A DNA stretch of 64,000 bases from Chitinophaga pinensis (GCA_943333125.1 CALQSB010000012.1:1-64000); one strand, 5' to 3'. Shown: positions 32,890-43,070, counted from the stretch's first letter. Numbers and translations are program-made. The notes: a model not told the origin generated them from the letters alone.

Positions 32890-35508
32890 TTAAATTACGG
32901 CTTCCTGATTCTGACCAACTTCATTACGAAATACTACAAATCCGTCAAATACATCAACCATCACAGGAATGCTCTTTTCTATATCACCAGCCAGAATTCT
33001 TTTGCTTAATTGGTTAATAATTTGCTTCTGAATCAATCTTTTCAATGGCCTGGCTCCAAATTGCGGATCAAATCCATTTTCTGATAAATATTCAAGCGCA
33101 TATTTGCTGAACTCCAGATTAATCCCATTTTCTGCAACGAGTTTTTTTAGCTGGTTCAATTGAATTTCAATTATCTTTTTGATATCCTCCTTCATCAAAG
33201 GCTGAAACATGATAATTTCGTCTATCCTGTTTAGAAATTCAGGTCTGATTGTCTGCTTAAGCAAATTAAAAACTTCAATTCTTGTTCTCTCCACTACCTT
33301 CTCTTTACTTAATTCAGTTACTTTTTCAAAATTTTCCTGAATAATGCTACTGCCCAAATTGCTGGTCATGATGATGATTGTATTTTTAAAATTTACCACC
33401 CGGCCTTTATTATCGGTAAGTCTTCCATCATCTAAAACCTGCAGTAGTATATTAAATACATCCGGGTGAGCTTTCTCAATTTCATCAAGCAACACAACAG
33501 AATACGGTTTTCTCCTTACCGCTTCGGTTAATTGTCCTCCTTCATCATAACCCACATATCCCGGAGGCGCACCCACTAATCTGCTAACACTATGTTTTTC
33601 CTGATACTCACTCATGTCGATTCTTGTCATCATCGCATCGTCATCAAAAAGATAATCAGCCAGAGCTTTTGCCAATTCCGTTTTTCCTACGCCCGTGGTT
33701 CCCAGAAAAACAAATGAGCCAATTGGCTTCTTAGAGTCCTGTAATCCTGCGCGACTTCTTCTGATGGCATCGGAAACCGCTTCAATAGCTTCCTCCTGAC
33801 CCACTACTCTTTTATGCAGTTCATTTTCAAGTTTCAATAATTTATCCTTATCGCTTTGCAACATTTTGGAAACCGGAATACCAGTTGATTTAGCCACAGT
33901 TTCTGCAATATCTTCGGCATCCACTTCTTCTTTAAGTAATCTTTTTTCAGAATGTTCATTTAACAGAATCGTCAATTCATTAATAGCCAACTCCTGATCT
34001 TTTATTTTCCCATAACGAATTTCGGCTACTTTTCCATAGTCGCCATTTCGTTCTGCCTGCTCTGCTTCCTGTTTAAATTGTTCGATAGAAGCCTTTCCAT
34101 TTTGTATCTTCTCTACAATTTCTTTTTCCTGTTTCCACTTCGACATATAGGTATCTCTTTCTACAGAAACATTGGCAATTTCGGTGTTAAGCTCTTTTAA
34201 TTTCTTTGAATCATTTTCTCTTTTAATGGCTTCTCTTTCTATTTCCAATTGACGAATTTGTCTTTCCAGTTTATCCAGATCCTCAGGCATAGAATTCATT
34301 TCCAAACGCAATTTCGCCGCACTCTCATCTATTAAATCAATCGCTTTGTCAGGAAGAAAACGATCATTTACATAACGATGTGATAATTCTACCGCAGCAA
34401 TTATTGCTTCATCTTTGATACGCACATGATGATACGTTTCATATCTGTCTTTCAAACCACGTAATATTGAAATAGCATCTTCAATTGAAGGTTCATCAAT
34501 CATTACTTTCTGAAATCTGCGTTCCAGCGCTTTATCTTTTTCGAAATATTTTTGATATTCATTTAATGTTGTTGCGCCAATAGCCCTTAATTCTCCTCTT
34601 GCCAATGCTGGCTTTAAAATATTAGCAGCATCCATTGCACCATCACCACCTCCTGCGCCAACGAGAGTATGGATTTCATCAATAAATAAAATTATTTCTC
34701 CATCACTTTCTGTAACTTCTTTTACTACTGATTTCAAACGCTCTTCGAACTCCCCTTTATATTTAGCCCCTGCTATGAGCTGTCCTAAATCAAGTGCAAA
34801 AATTATTTTGGATTTAAGATTTTCAGGAACATCTCCATTTACTATCCTCATGGCCAATCCTTCTGCTATGGCTGTTTTACCAACGCCAGGTTCTCCTACC
34901 AGTATTGGATTATTTTTAGTACGTCTGCTTAAAATATGTAATGTTCTTCTGATCTCTTCATCACGGCCAATGACAGGATCTAATTTTCCTGCTCTGGCTA
35001 ATTCAATCAAATTCTTTGCATATTTATTTAATGCATTAAAAGTATTTTCCTGTGTTTGCGAGTTAATAGTAGCGCCTTTTCTCAACTCTTTTATTGCTGT
35101 AATTAATCCTTTTTCGGTAAGTCCGGAGGCTTTTAATATTCCTGCCACGCCATCATTTCCCTGAACCAACGCAAGTAAAATATGTTCGGATGTAACAAAT
35201 TCATCTCCGAATGTTTTTAATACCGAACCGGCTCTCAATAACGTAGCACTGGCCTCTCTTCCTAAGTTCTGAGCGGGCTGAAGTTCATTCAACGGAAGTG
35301 TACTCAGCTTTTCATTAAGTTTGTTTTCCAACAAATTAATAGTCACATTATTTTTCTTCAAAAGATACTCAATTGGAGAATCTTCCATCAACAGCAAAGC
35401 TTTCAAAATATGCTCCGTTTCAATATTCGCATTTTTTTGATTGAAAGCAATTTGTTGAGCTTGTTGAATTGCTTCAGTTCCTTTAATGGTAAAATTGTTT
35501 AGATTCAT
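32890..35508 (-). CDS. clpB: ATP-dependent disaggregase ClpB
   Basis: Hexameric AAA+ chaperone that rescues aggregated proteins with DnaK. 872 aa: N-domain (1-145), NBD1 with Walker A GEPGVGKTA (205-213), the M-domain coiled coil (about 400-530, LDKLERQIRQLEIEREAIKRE), NBD2 with GTTGVGKTEL near 600, and the arginine-finger and sensor-2 region GARPLKRLIQ near the end. All parts are full length. The 237-bp region upstream (35509-35745) is AT-rich; no heat-shock inverted repeat was seen there. Confidence 0.97.
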   Translation of the reverse strand: MNLNNFTIKGTEAIQQAQQIAFNQKNANIETEHILKALLLMEDSPIEYLLKKNNVTINLLENKLNEKLSTLPLNELQPAQNLGREASATLLRAGSVLKTFGDEFVTSEHILLALVQGNDGVAGILKASGLTEKGLITAIKELRKGATINSQTQENTFNALNKYAKNLIELARAGKLDPVIGRDEEIRRTLHILSRRTKNNPILVGEPGVGKTAIAEGLAMRIVNGDVPENLKSKIIFALDLGQLIAGAKYKGEFEERLKSVVKEVTESDGEIILFIDEIHTLVGAGGGDGAMDAANILKPALARGELRAIGATTLNEYQKYFEKDKALERRFQKVMIDEPSIEDAISILRGLKDRYETYHHVRIKDEAIIAAVELSHRYVNDRFLPDKAIDLIDESAAKLRLEMNSMPEDLDKLERQIRQLEIEREAIKRENDSKKLKELNTEIANVSVERDTYMSKWKQEKEIVEKIQNGKASIEQFKQEAEQAERNGDYGKVAEIRYGKIKDQELAINELTILLNEHSEKRLLKEEVDAEDIAETVAKSTGIPVSKMLQSDKDKLLKLENELHKRVVGQEEAIEAVSDAIRRSRAGLQDSKKPIGSFVFLGTTGVGKTELAKALADYLFDDDAMMTRIDMSEYQEKHSVSRLVGAPPGYVGYDEGGQLTEAVRRKPYSVVLLDEIEKAHPDVFNILLQVLDDGRLTDNKGRVVNFKNTIIIMTSNLGSSIIQENFEKVTELSKEKVVERTRIEVFNLLKQTIRPEFLNRIDEIIMFQPLMKEDIKKIIEIQLNQLKKLVAENGINLEFSKYALEYLSENGFDPQFGARPLKRLIQKQIINQLSKRILAGDIEKSIPVMVDVFDGFVVFRNEVGQNQEAVI

Positions 35509-35745
35509 TTTTGTTTGTGTTTGTTCAAACCCTATACATCAAATCATCATCCAAGAAAATAAATATGCAATTATGGCATAAGAAAAAATATTTATCTGCC
35601 TTTGTTTCATTGATTAATAATTTATAATGCTATTATTTCAGTCGAAATTTAAATATTACAAATAATGCCTAAATCTCAACTGATTATTATCTCCTCTATT
35701 CATGAAACTTATCATAGCTTTGAATCGCTTAAAAAATAAATAAAT

Positions 35746-36552
35746 ATGAAAAGGTTTTTTCTTTTTTTATTACCCCTGATTTTTGCTGTAACATCTTATG
35801 GTCAGACTAAACAGAAAAAAATCAAAGGGATGTATATTCAGTGGGGCTATAATACAGAATGGTATTCCAATAGCAATATTCATTTCAAGTTAAGTAATGG
35901 CAGCGACTTTGTGATACATAGTGCCAAAGCATCAGACAAACCCGACTTAGATGCAGTATATAAAAAACCTATTGATATTTCGATACCACAATACAATTAT
36001 AGAATTGGATTTTATCTCAACGATGAAAAAACAAGAGCTATAGAAATTAATTTTGATCATGCAAAATACGTTGTGAATGATTTTCAAAAAGTACATGTCA
36101 CCGGCATTATAGAAGGCATAGCCGTGAATGGTGATAGTATTCTTAACCCCTCCAGCTTTTTACATGTAGAACATACCGATGGCGCAAACTGGCTTCACAT
36201 AAATTATGTACAACAAAAAAATATCAAAAAGAATTTCGATAAAACCAGGCCCTTATTTAATTTAATTGGAAAGGCCGGTTTAGGTATCAATATTCCTCGT
36301 ACAGATTTCACATGGAAAGGCGATCGACTTAATAATAATTTTCACGTGGCCGGATATAACCTGAGCATTGAAGGAGGAATCAGGTATTATTTTTCTAAAA
36401 AATTCTTTCTTGAAGGAACTGGGAAAACGGGATATGTCAGATACATGAATGCACTGGCCAATACCACTCAATTAAAAAACAATTATGTAAAGCACGGCTT
36501 CGGCTATTTTGAAATGATTGCTTTAATTGGATATGACATCCGTTTCAAATAA
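35746..36552 (+). CDS. Hypothetical outer-membrane beta-barrel protein
   Basis: 268 aa with a signal peptide (1-19, ending SYGQ). Strands alternate through the chain, with KAGLGINIPRTDFTWKGDRLNNNFHVAGYNLSIEG and an amphipathic C-terminus FEMIALIGYDIRFK, typical of small outer-membrane barrels. I do not recognise a named family. The 25-bp gap to the next gene suggests co-transcription. Confidence 0.62.
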   Translation: MKRFFLFLLPLIFAVTSYGQTKQKKIKGMYIQWGYNTEWYSNSNIHFKLSNGSDFVIHSAKASDKPDLDAVYKKPIDISIPQYNYRIGFYLNDEKTRAIEINFDHAKYVVNDFQKVHVTGIIEGIAVNGDSILNPSSFLHVEHTDGANWLHINYVQQKNIKKNFDKTRPLFNLIGKAGLGINIPRTDFTWKGDRLNNNFHVAGYNLSIEGGIRYYFSKKFFLEGTGKTGYVRYMNALANTTQLKNNYVKHGFGYFEMIALIGYDIRFK

Positions 36553-36577
36553 TTAATTATTCTGAAAATAACTTTTT

Positions 36578-36940
36578 ATGTACGAACACAAACGACAAAA
36601 GCTGGCTCCAAAAAAAGTTTATTTACAAAGAATTACCCAAAATGCCATTATTGCTTTTCTTATTTTGATTTTAAGTTTGGCAATTGGAATTATTGGGTAT
36701 AAATATACGATCCCTGAACTTGATTGGTATGATAGCTTATTGAATGCTTCAATGATACTTAGCGGAATGGGACCTATAATTGATGCCCATATCACATTAA
36801 CCAAATGCGCAAAAGTATTTGCCTCATTTTATGCACTTTTTAGTGGCATTACCTTTCTTACCACTTTTGGCATTTTACTGGCTCCTGTACTGCATCGGTT
36901 TTTCCATAAGCTTCATCTGGAAAATGAAAGTGACCAATAA
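36578..36940 (+). CDS. Small two-TM protein, ion-channel-like
   Basis: 120 aa. TM1 (about 22-44), a re-entrant-looking segment WYDSLLNASMILSGMGPI, and TM2 (about 78-102, FASFYALFSGITFLTTFGILLAP) followed by a His-rich helix HRFFHKLHL. The layout recalls two-TM potassium channels, with SGMGP at the place of the selectivity filter but no TVGYG. Homologues are common in bacteria with no proven function. Confidence 0.6.
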   Translation: MYEHKRQKLAPKKVYLQRITQNAIIAFLILILSLAIGIIGYKYTIPELDWYDSLLNASMILSGMGPIIDAHITLTKCAKVFASFYALFSGITFLTTFGILLAPVLHRFFHKLHLENESDQ

Positions 36941-37070
36941 AATATACTTTTATCTCTTTCCCTTATTTTTATCTTTAAAAGCGCTTACGAATCTTCTGAT
37001 ATAAAAAGAGAATGAATATTTAAGGACATAACACCTGAAAATAAAGTAAAATAAATATGCACACTATAAA

Positions 37071-37994
37071 ATGAATATAGAAAGTCAAAGTCAGTTTATA
37101 AAATCAGTTTCCGCTCAATTGGGTTTTGACTATTGTGGTATTGCAAAAGCAGTTAAGCTGGATGAAGATGCAAAAAGATTAGAGCAATGGCTTCATCAGG
37201 GCATGAACGGGAACATGCAGTATATGGAAAATCATTTCGATTTGCGCGTAGATCCTACATTGTTAGTTCCCGGTGCCAAGTCGGTGATTACTTTACTTTA
37301 TAATTATTTCCCCGAACAGATTCGAACAAACGAACCTAAGATTTCCAAATATGCTTACGGAGAAGATTATCATGTAGTAATCAAAAAGAAACTGAATGAG
37401 TTTTTTTTAACCCTTAAAGAAAAATTCGGGTCAATTGCCGGAAGAGGATTTGTTGACAGCGCACCAGTTTTAGAAAGAGCCTGGGCTCAAAAATCCGGAT
37501 TGGGATGGATAGGGAAAAATGGAAATCTCATCAATAAAAATCAAGGATCTTTCTTTTTTATTGCCTCTTTAATTATTGATCTGGAATTAAAATACGACGA
37601 TACCTTTGCTAAAGATTTTTGTGGCACCTGCACGCGCTGCATCGACCAATGCCCTACAGATGCTATTTTGCCTGATAAAGTTATAGATGGCAGTAAATGC
37701 ATTTCCTATTTCACTATAGAATTGAAAGAAGCATTGATTCCTGATAACATGAAAGGTAAATTTGATAACTGGATGTTTGGTTGTGATGTTTGTCAGGATG
37801 TTTGTCCCTGGAATAGATTTTCGAAATTCACAAAAGAAAAAAGTTTTAACCCTATTACTGAGATCATTAATTTTAATTCAAAAGACTGGGAAGAACTAAC
37901 AGAAGAAAAATTTAAAATCATTTTCAAAGACTCTCCTATTCGCAGAACAAAATTTAACGGCATCAAAAGAAATCTTCGATTTATCAAACAATAA
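37071..37994 (+). CDS. queG: Epoxyqueuosine reductase
   Basis: Cobalamin and [4Fe-4S]-dependent reductase of the last step to queuosine in tRNA. 307 aa. N-terminal cobalamin domain with [22 protein letters not shown] and [22 protein letters not shown]; then two cluster motifs [16 protein letters not shown] and [11 protein letters not shown]. The HEAT-like C-terminal domain of longer homologues is absent, as is usual in this lineage. 4 bp before anmK. Confidence 0.94.
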   Translation: MNIESQSQFIKSVSAQLGFDYCGIAKAVKLDEDAKRLEQWLHQGMNGNMQYMENHFDLRVDPTLLVPGAKSVITLLYNYFPEQIRTNEPKISKYAYGEDYHVVIKKKLNEFFLTLKEKFGSIAGRGFVDSAPVLERAWAQKSGLGWIGKNGNLINKNQGSFFFIASLIIDLELKYDDTFAKDFCGTCTRCIDQCPTDAILPDKVIDGSKCISYFTIELKEALIPDNMKGKFDNWMFGCDVCQDVCPWNRFSKFTKEKSFNPITEIINFNSKDWEELTEEKFKIIFKDSPIRRTKFNGIKRNLRFIKQ

Positions 37995-37998
37995 AAGC

Positions 37999-39189
37999 AT
38001 GATTGAATCTATTAAAAAACTGAACCATATTGCACATCAGCCTGTCAGAAAAATTATTGGATTGATGAGTGGCACTTCTCTTGATGGACTTGATATTGCT
38101 TTATGTGAAGTTTCTGGAAATGGCATAACCACTAAAATAAATCTGCTTGAGTTTGACACCATTGATTATGACACTGAATTTAGAGATGAAATCAAAACTA
38201 TTTTTTCCAGGAAAAATATCGAGCTTGAAAAGCTTTGTTTGCTGAACGAATGGATTGGAAAAGTTCATGCGGCAATGATTAATAAAAAACTATCAGACTG
38301 GAATATCAACAAAAATGAAATCGATTTAATTGCCAGTCATGGACAAACGATTTACCATGCACCTGAAAGCTTACACAAGAATTTTAATTTCGGAAATGGC
38401 ACATTACAAATTGGCGATGGCGATCACATTGCGGTGAATACCGGAATCATCACCATCAGCGACTTCAGACAAAAACATATTGCTGCCGGTGGCGAAGGGG
38501 CTCCGTTAGCTGCTTATTGCGATTTCCTGCTTTATGTTCAAAAAGAAAAAGAGATGGTGCTGCTCAATATCGGCGGAATATCAAACCTTACTTATATCCC
38601 GGCTGGATGTGGTTTTGAAAAAATCATTTGTACAGATATCGGACCTGGTAATAATTTGATGGATATGTGGATCAGTAAACATTTCCCTGAAAAACATTTT
38701 GATCAGGATGCCGCTTTGGCTAAAAGTGGAGAAGTAAATGCAACGCTACTAGCCACTTTAAAATCACATTCTTTCTTCAGACTGACATTCCCAAAAACTA
38801 CTGGCCCCGAATTATTCAATCTTGCGTTTATTGAAAAAGCTATTTTAGAAAGTGAAACAGAAAGTATTTCCGTTGAAGATGTTATGGCTACTTTAAATAA
38901 GTTCACTGCAGATATCATCTGCCATGCGATTCATCATTTCATTTCGGCTAACCCTAATTGTGAAATATTAATAAGCGGAGGTGGTGCTCATAATCCTTTG
39001 CTTTTTTCAGGAATAAAAGAATCCCTAAGCAATCATTCCGTCTCAATTGCACCAAACGCCGATGCTAAAGAAGCAATGTTGTTTGCGTTACTGGCTAATG
39101 AAATGATTACAGGAGATAAAAACATATTTGGAAAAGGTTCTGAAAAAATGCCAAATGTGAGTATGGGAAAGATTTGTTTGCCGGAGTAA
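37999..39189 (+). CDS. anmK: Anhydro-N-acetylmuramic acid kinase
   Basis: Phosphorylates and opens 1,6-anhydro-MurNAc in peptidoglycan recycling. 396 aa with IGLMSGTSLDGLDIAL (ATP loop), IASHGQTIYHAPE, DFRQKHIAAGGEGAPLAAYCD, NIGGISNLTYIP, DIGPGNNLMD and the C-terminal ILISGGGAHNPLL. Complete. It follows queG closely (4 bp) and is likely read from the same transcript. Confidence 0.94.
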   Translation: MIESIKKLNHIAHQPVRKIIGLMSGTSLDGLDIALCEVSGNGITTKINLLEFDTIDYDTEFRDEIKTIFSRKNIELEKLCLLNEWIGKVHAAMINKKLSDWNINKNEIDLIASHGQTIYHAPESLHKNFNFGNGTLQIGDGDHIAVNTGIITISDFRQKHIAAGGEGAPLAAYCDFLLYVQKEKEMVLLNIGGISNLTYIPAGCGFEKIICTDIGPGNNLMDMWISKHFPEKHFDQDAALAKSGEVNATLLATLKSHSFFRLTFPKTTGPELFNLAFIEKAILESETESISVEDVMATLNKFTADIICHAIHHFISANPNCEILISGGGAHNPLLFSGIKESLSNHSVSIAPNADAKEAMLFALLANEMITGDKNIFGKGSEKMPNVSMGKICLPE

Positions 39190-39313
39190 TTTTTTGCCAC
39201 GAAGGTTGATTTGAAATCCAGTAGCTAGTTTTGATTGATGAAGTGATTTTTTGCCACGAAGGCACGAAGGCAGAAAGTCACAATGGCACAAAGGCACGAA
39301 GGCACAAAGTTGC
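39189..39313. repeat. CCACGAAGG / GGCACAAAGG word repeats
   Basis: A 17-bp direct repeat (ATTTTTTGCCACGAAGG at 39189-39205 and 39246-39262) is followed by GGCACGAAGGCA and GGCACAAAGG words. It fills the gap after anmK together with CTGGATA-type words at 39331-39360. Confidence 0.65.
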
Positions 39314-39330
39314 ATTCGGCTTATTGTTGT

Positions 39331-39360
39331 CTTATCCAGAATCCAGTATCCAGCATCCAC
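39331..39360. repeat. CTGGATA word cluster (reverse orientation)
   Basis: TATCCAGAATCCAGTATCC words, the reverse complement of the clusters at 12250, 28492 and 30301, just before the stop of the ABC-2 permease gene. Confidence 0.6.
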
Positions 39361-39367
39361 CAAACCC

Positions 39368-40480
39368 CTACTCCCACTTAAACACCTTCACCGCCACAGC
39401 GTATACAACCACTCCCCAAATAACCAAAATAAAAATCTCAGATTTCACCTGCCATAAAGATTGCCCTTCAAATGCGATGTTTCTTAATGCGGTATTCAGA
39501 TGTGTTAGTGGCATGGCTCTTGAAATCGGCTGTAACCATTTCGGGAAATTATCAATTGAAAAAAAAGTACCACCCAATAAAAACTGAGGCAAAGTAATCA
39601 GGTTAGCGAAAGGTGGAATGGTGCTGTCGTTTTTGGCAATGCCACTTACGATAAATCCAAATCCCATAAAAACCAGCAGTCCAAAAAAACTAAGTACCAG
39701 CATATCGAAAAAAGTACGAAAGCCATGAATCAAGGTAAACCCAAAAAAGAAATATCCAACGGCAATAATAACTACAGCCGTTATTAATTGAAAAATAACT
39801 CTGCTTAATCCTTCTCCAAGAATTATAAAAGTGCGGTTAATTGGTGTAGCAAAAAATCTTTTTAGAACCAACGTATTTCTGAGGTTAAAAAACATAAAGG
39901 CAACACCAAAAACTCCGGCACTTAATAATGAGAATCCTAATTGTCCGGGTAAAATAAAATCTATGGTTTTATATTCTCTAACTGTTTCAATATCAGTTTG
40001 AGGATTGAAATTAAAATCTGCATAGTTTAGCCTGTCCTTATAAATGTTGCTGCTGATTTTATTAACCATATTTTCCAGAAGCGCTTTTAATTGAGGCCAT
40101 TTATCGTTACTGGAAGAAGTGCTTTTTAAAACCAGACTATATGGATTAGCCGAAGCAGTATTGTTTTTCCGAATCAAAATAATTCCTGCAAGTCTGCCTT
40201 TATTCAGATCTGCTTTCATCTCAGCTTCAGTTTCATAATGCATCACCTTTAATACATCAATAGAAGTAATGGTGCGAAATAAAATATTTGCCGTATCTGA
40301 ATTCTTATCAATCACCACTTTAAAAGACTGCATAGGGCCGCTGCCACCAATAAATCCAAAAACCAATATAAAAATAAAAGGAAAAATAAAACTGAATATC
40401 ATTGCTGATGGGCTTCTAGTAATGGCTCTGAGGCTGCCTTTAGTAATTGCCCACATCGCACGTAGCTGACTATATTTCAT
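39368..40480 (-). CDS. ABC-2 type transporter permease
   Basis: 370 aa. TM1 near the N-terminus (SPSAMIFSFIFPFIFILVFGF), a periplasmic domain (about 55-175), then five TMs (LGFSLLSAGVFGVAFMFF, LITAVVIIAVGYFFFG, MLVLSFFGLLVFMGFGFIVSG, IFILVIWGVVVYAVAVKVF). LPQFLLGGTFFSIDNFPKWLQPI is typical of ABC-2 permeases of the YhhJ/DrrB kind. No ATPase partner is adjacent. ATG 40480 (MKYSQLRAMW) is preferred; the frame open to 40591 runs through a TTGAAC word array and is not protein-like. Confidence 0.84.
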   Translation of the reverse strand: MKYSQLRAMWAITKGSLRAITRSPSAMIFSFIFPFIFILVFGFIGGSGPMQSFKVVIDKNSDTANILFRTITSIDVLKVMHYETEAEMKADLNKGRLAGIILIRKNNTASANPYSLVLKSTSSSNDKWPQLKALLENMVNKISSNIYKDRLNYADFNFNPQTDIETVREYKTIDFILPGQLGFSLLSAGVFGVAFMFFNLRNTLVLKRFFATPINRTFIILGEGLSRVIFQLITAVVIIAVGYFFFGFTLIHGFRTFFDMLVLSFFGLLVFMGFGFIVSGIAKNDSTIPPFANLITLPQFLLGGTFFSIDNFPKWLQPISRAMPLTHLNTALRNIAFEGQSLWQVKSEIFILVIWGVVVYAVAVKVFKWE

Positions 40481-40533
40481 TGAAAAAAGTTTCGGTGTAA
40501 AGCTAAGACAGTTTTTGTTTAAAATGTCCCAGC

Positions 40534-40626
40534 GGTTCAATAAGCTCAAGGGGTTACTTCCGATTGAACAAATTGAACCTATTGAACCCAATCTAGTATC
40601 CAGTATCCAGCTTATCCAGCCTATCC
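40534..40626. repeat. TTGAAC words followed by CTGGATA words (reverse)
   Basis: GATTGAACAAATTGAACC-type words to 40590, then TAGTATCCAGTATCCAG words to 40626. The two word families lie side by side in the gap between the divergent ABC-2 permease and folK genes. Confidence 0.6.
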
Positions 40627-40661
40627 CCCTATTTACTATCTTTATCCTTTAATGAAAAAAA

Positions 40662-41141
40662 ATGCACAAAGCTTATTTACTATTGGGCAGTAATATTGGA
40701 GATTCTAAAAAAAATATTGCAATTGCAAAGAAAGAAATTGAAAAACAGATTGGAAAAACCCTGCGCTCTTCATCAGTTTATGCTACAGCAGCCTGGGGCA
40801 ATAAAGATCAGCCCGATTTTTTAAACCAGATTATTATAATAAACACGGTTTATGAACCGCTATATTTATTGCAGATGATTTTTTCAATCGAAAAGAAAAT
40901 GGGCAGAATAAGAACTCAGAAAAATGCCCCTAGAACCATTGATATCGACATTCTGTTTTTCGACAAATTAATAATCAACGAGCCCAATCTTGTTATTCCA
41001 CATCCTTTAATCAGTGAAAGAAACTTTGTTTTAGTTCCTATGAACGAACTTTCTCCTCAATTTATTCATCCCTATTATAATAAAACTATCCACGAAATGT
41101 TATTGAAGTGCAAAGACCGTTTACCTGTTAAAAAAAATTAG
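40662..41141 (+). CDS. folK: 2-amino-4-hydroxy-6-hydroxymethyldihydropteridine pyrophosphokinase
   Basis: Transfers pyrophosphate from ATP to the pterin in folate synthesis. 159 aa with LLGSNIGDSKKNI at the start, SSVYATAAWGNKDQPDFLNQIIII, the metal-binding PRTIDIDILFFD and IPHPLISERNFVLVPMNEL. Complete and single-domain. The next two genes follow on the same strand. Confidence 0.95.
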   Translation: MHKAYLLLGSNIGDSKKNIAIAKKEIEKQIGKTLRSSSVYATAAWGNKDQPDFLNQIIIINTVYEPLYLLQMIFSIEKKMGRIRTQKNAPRTIDIDILFFDKLIINEPNLVIPHPLISERNFVLVPMNELSPQFIHPYYNKTIHEMLLKCKDRLPVKKN

Positions 41142-41178
41142 TTTCATTTTATTCCTTTCCACTTATTTTGCAGTATAA

Positions 41179-41811
41179 ATGAAATACAGTTTCTTAACTA
41201 TCGAGGGTAATATTGGAGCCGGTAAAACCACCCTGGCTAATCTCCTGAGCAAACATTTCAATTCCAGATTAATATTGGAAGAATTTGCGGAGAACCCCTT
41301 TTTACCTAAATTTTATCAAAATCCAGACCAATACGCCTTCCCTCTTGAGCTTTTTTTTATGGCAGAAAGGTACAAGCAGCTCAAGGAAATGCTGCAGACG
41401 AATGACATGTTTCTGAAAACCACGGTTTCTGACTATTTATTTACCAAATGTTTGTTGTTTGCAAAGGTCAATTTACGGGAAGAAGAATTCAGACTTTATC
41501 AGAAACTGTTTGATATCATTAACCCACAAATTATCCAGCCGGATATATTAATATATTTACACAGCCCGGTTTCTAAATTACAGGAAAATATAAAAAAGCG
41601 AAATCGAAGCTATGAACAGTTGATTCCCAACGATTATTTGTTTAATTTGCAAGAAACTTATACCCAATATATAAAACAACATAATATTAAAACCCTTTTT
41701 GTTGACGCTTCAAATGCAGATTTCATTGGCAATGAAAATCATTTAAAAGTGATTTTGGATGCTTTGGAAAAAGATTATGAAAACGGGCAACATTATCTAA
41801 CATTACCTTAA
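41179..41811 (+). CDS. Deoxynucleoside kinase
   Basis: 210 aa kinase of the dCK/dGK family that phosphorylates deoxynucleosides for salvage. P-loop IEGNIGAGKTTLANLL, EEFAENPFLPKFY, the substrate region TVSDYLFTKCLLFA and a lid KKRNRSYEQLIPNDYL. Substrate preference cannot be read. A TATTTTG -7-like element overlaps the short gap after folK. Confidence 0.9.
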   Translation: MKYSFLTIEGNIGAGKTTLANLLSKHFNSRLILEEFAENPFLPKFYQNPDQYAFPLELFFMAERYKQLKEMLQTNDMFLKTTVSDYLFTKCLLFAKVNLREEEFRLYQKLFDIINPQIIQPDILIYLHSPVSKLQENIKKRNRSYEQLIPNDYLFNLQETYTQYIKQHNIKTLFVDASNADFIGNENHLKVILDALEKDYENGQHYLTLP

Positions 41812-41825
41812 TTTAATTCAGTTAG

Positions 41826-43070
41826 TTGTTAAAAAATAATCCAGATAGCAAACCATTTGAAGCCTTTAATATAAAGGAGTTCAAATATTTTATTGCGGGC
41901 AGGTTTATTTTCATCATGGGGCTCCGAATGACAGGAACGGTAATTGGCTGGTGGATTTACATATTAACCAATAGTCCACTTGCACTTGGATTAGTGGGCC
42001 TTTCAGAAGTTGTTGCCGCACTTTCCTTTGCTTTATATGCCGGACATTACATAGATAGAAATGAAAACAGATCGCTCCTTTTAAAATGTATCATCTTATA
42101 CATGTGCTGTATTCTGATCTTTCTTTTTCTTTCAGATGCAGATAACATAAAAGCATATAGCCCCTGGACAACGGCCTCTATGATTTTCGTGGTCATTGGT
42201 TTTACCGGAGCTATCAGGGCATTTTCGGGCCCTACCTTTTCAGCACTAATTTCTAAGATTGTTCCTAAAAAAATGCTCCCTTCCGCAACCACTATAAGTT
42301 CTGCAACCTGGCTCACCGGTTCAATACTGGGTCATGCACTGGGTGGTTTTTTAATTGCTATTGTAGGCATTCATTTTACTTTTATTGTGGTCTTATTTTT
42401 CGTTATCTGCGGTTATCTGCTTTTACGCAAAATGAACTCGAAGCCGGTATATGTCCATGTAGCCCAAAACACCTGGCAAAGTGTAAAAGAAGGAATTGCT
42501 TATGTATTTAAGGCAAAAGAGATTTTAGGTGCATTATCTCTTGATTTGTTTGCAGTATTATTTGGTGGCGCAGCGGCTATGGTACCCATTTTTGCAAAAG
42601 ACATTTTAAACACAGGCCCCACTGGATTTGGCTGGCTGAATGCTGCAACTGATATAGGTTCCATTATAACGGTTACTGCACTTACGATATTCCCACTTCA
42701 ACGAAAACAAGGCAAATTTCTATTCTATTCCATAGGAGGATTTGGCATTTGCGTAATTATCTTCGCGCTATCCAAAGTTTTTTGGCTTTCATTTCTCGCC
42801 TTGATGATCAGTGGATGTATGGATGGAGTAAGCGTTGTGGTAAGAAGCACCATCTTACAGTTAAAAACACCTGATGAACTTCGCGGAAGAGTAATGTCGG
42901 TAAACAGTATGTTTATCAATTCATCAAACGAACTGGGCCAATTTGAAAGTGGCATTGCCGCAAAACTGATGGGAATTGTGCCCTCAGTAATTTTTGGAGG
43001 CTGTATGACGATAGGAGTAGTTATCGCCACTTGGTTTAAAGCACCGGCTTTGAGGGAGATGGAGTATTAA
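41826..43070 (+). CDS. MFS transporter (MFS_3 / exporter type)
   Basis: 414 aa with about 12 TM helices. Opening FKYFIAGRFIFIMGLRMTGTVIGWWIYILT, GHYIDRNENRSLLLK between TM2 and TM3, and PDELRGRVMSVNSMF in the C-terminal half are typical of EntS-like MFS exporters. The start is TTG at 41826, 14 bp after the kinase gene; the first in-frame ATG would remove half of TM1. The exported substrate is unknown. Confidence 0.8.
   Translation: MLKNNPDSKPFEAFNIKEFKYFIAGRFIFIMGLRMTGTVIGWWIYILTNSPLALGLVGLSEVVAALSFALYAGHYIDRNENRSLLLKCIILYMCCILIFLFLSDADNIKAYSPWTTASMIFVVIGFTGAIRAFSGPTFSALISKIVPKKMLPSATTISSATWLTGSILGHALGGFLIAIVGIHFTFIVVLFFVICGYLLLRKMNSKPVYVHVAQNTWQSVKEGIAYVFKAKEILGALSLDLFAVLFGGAAAMVPIFAKDILNTGPTGFGWLNAATDIGSIITVTALTIFPLQRKQGKFLFYSIGGFGICVIIFALSKVFWLSFLALMISGCMDGVSVVVRSTILQLKTPDELRGRVMSVNSMFINSSNELGQFESGIAAKLMGIVPSVIFGGCMTIGVVIATWFKAPALREMEY

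Noticed and set aside
39189-39313. CRISPR-like array in the CACGAAGG words
   Set aside because: Repeats are short, degenerate and without regular spacers; no cas gene is in the window.
40481-40591. N-terminal extension of the ABC-2 permease (MGSIGSICSIGSNPLS...)
   Set aside because: The frame stays open only because it runs through TTGAAC words; the family start is MKYSQLRAMW at 40480.
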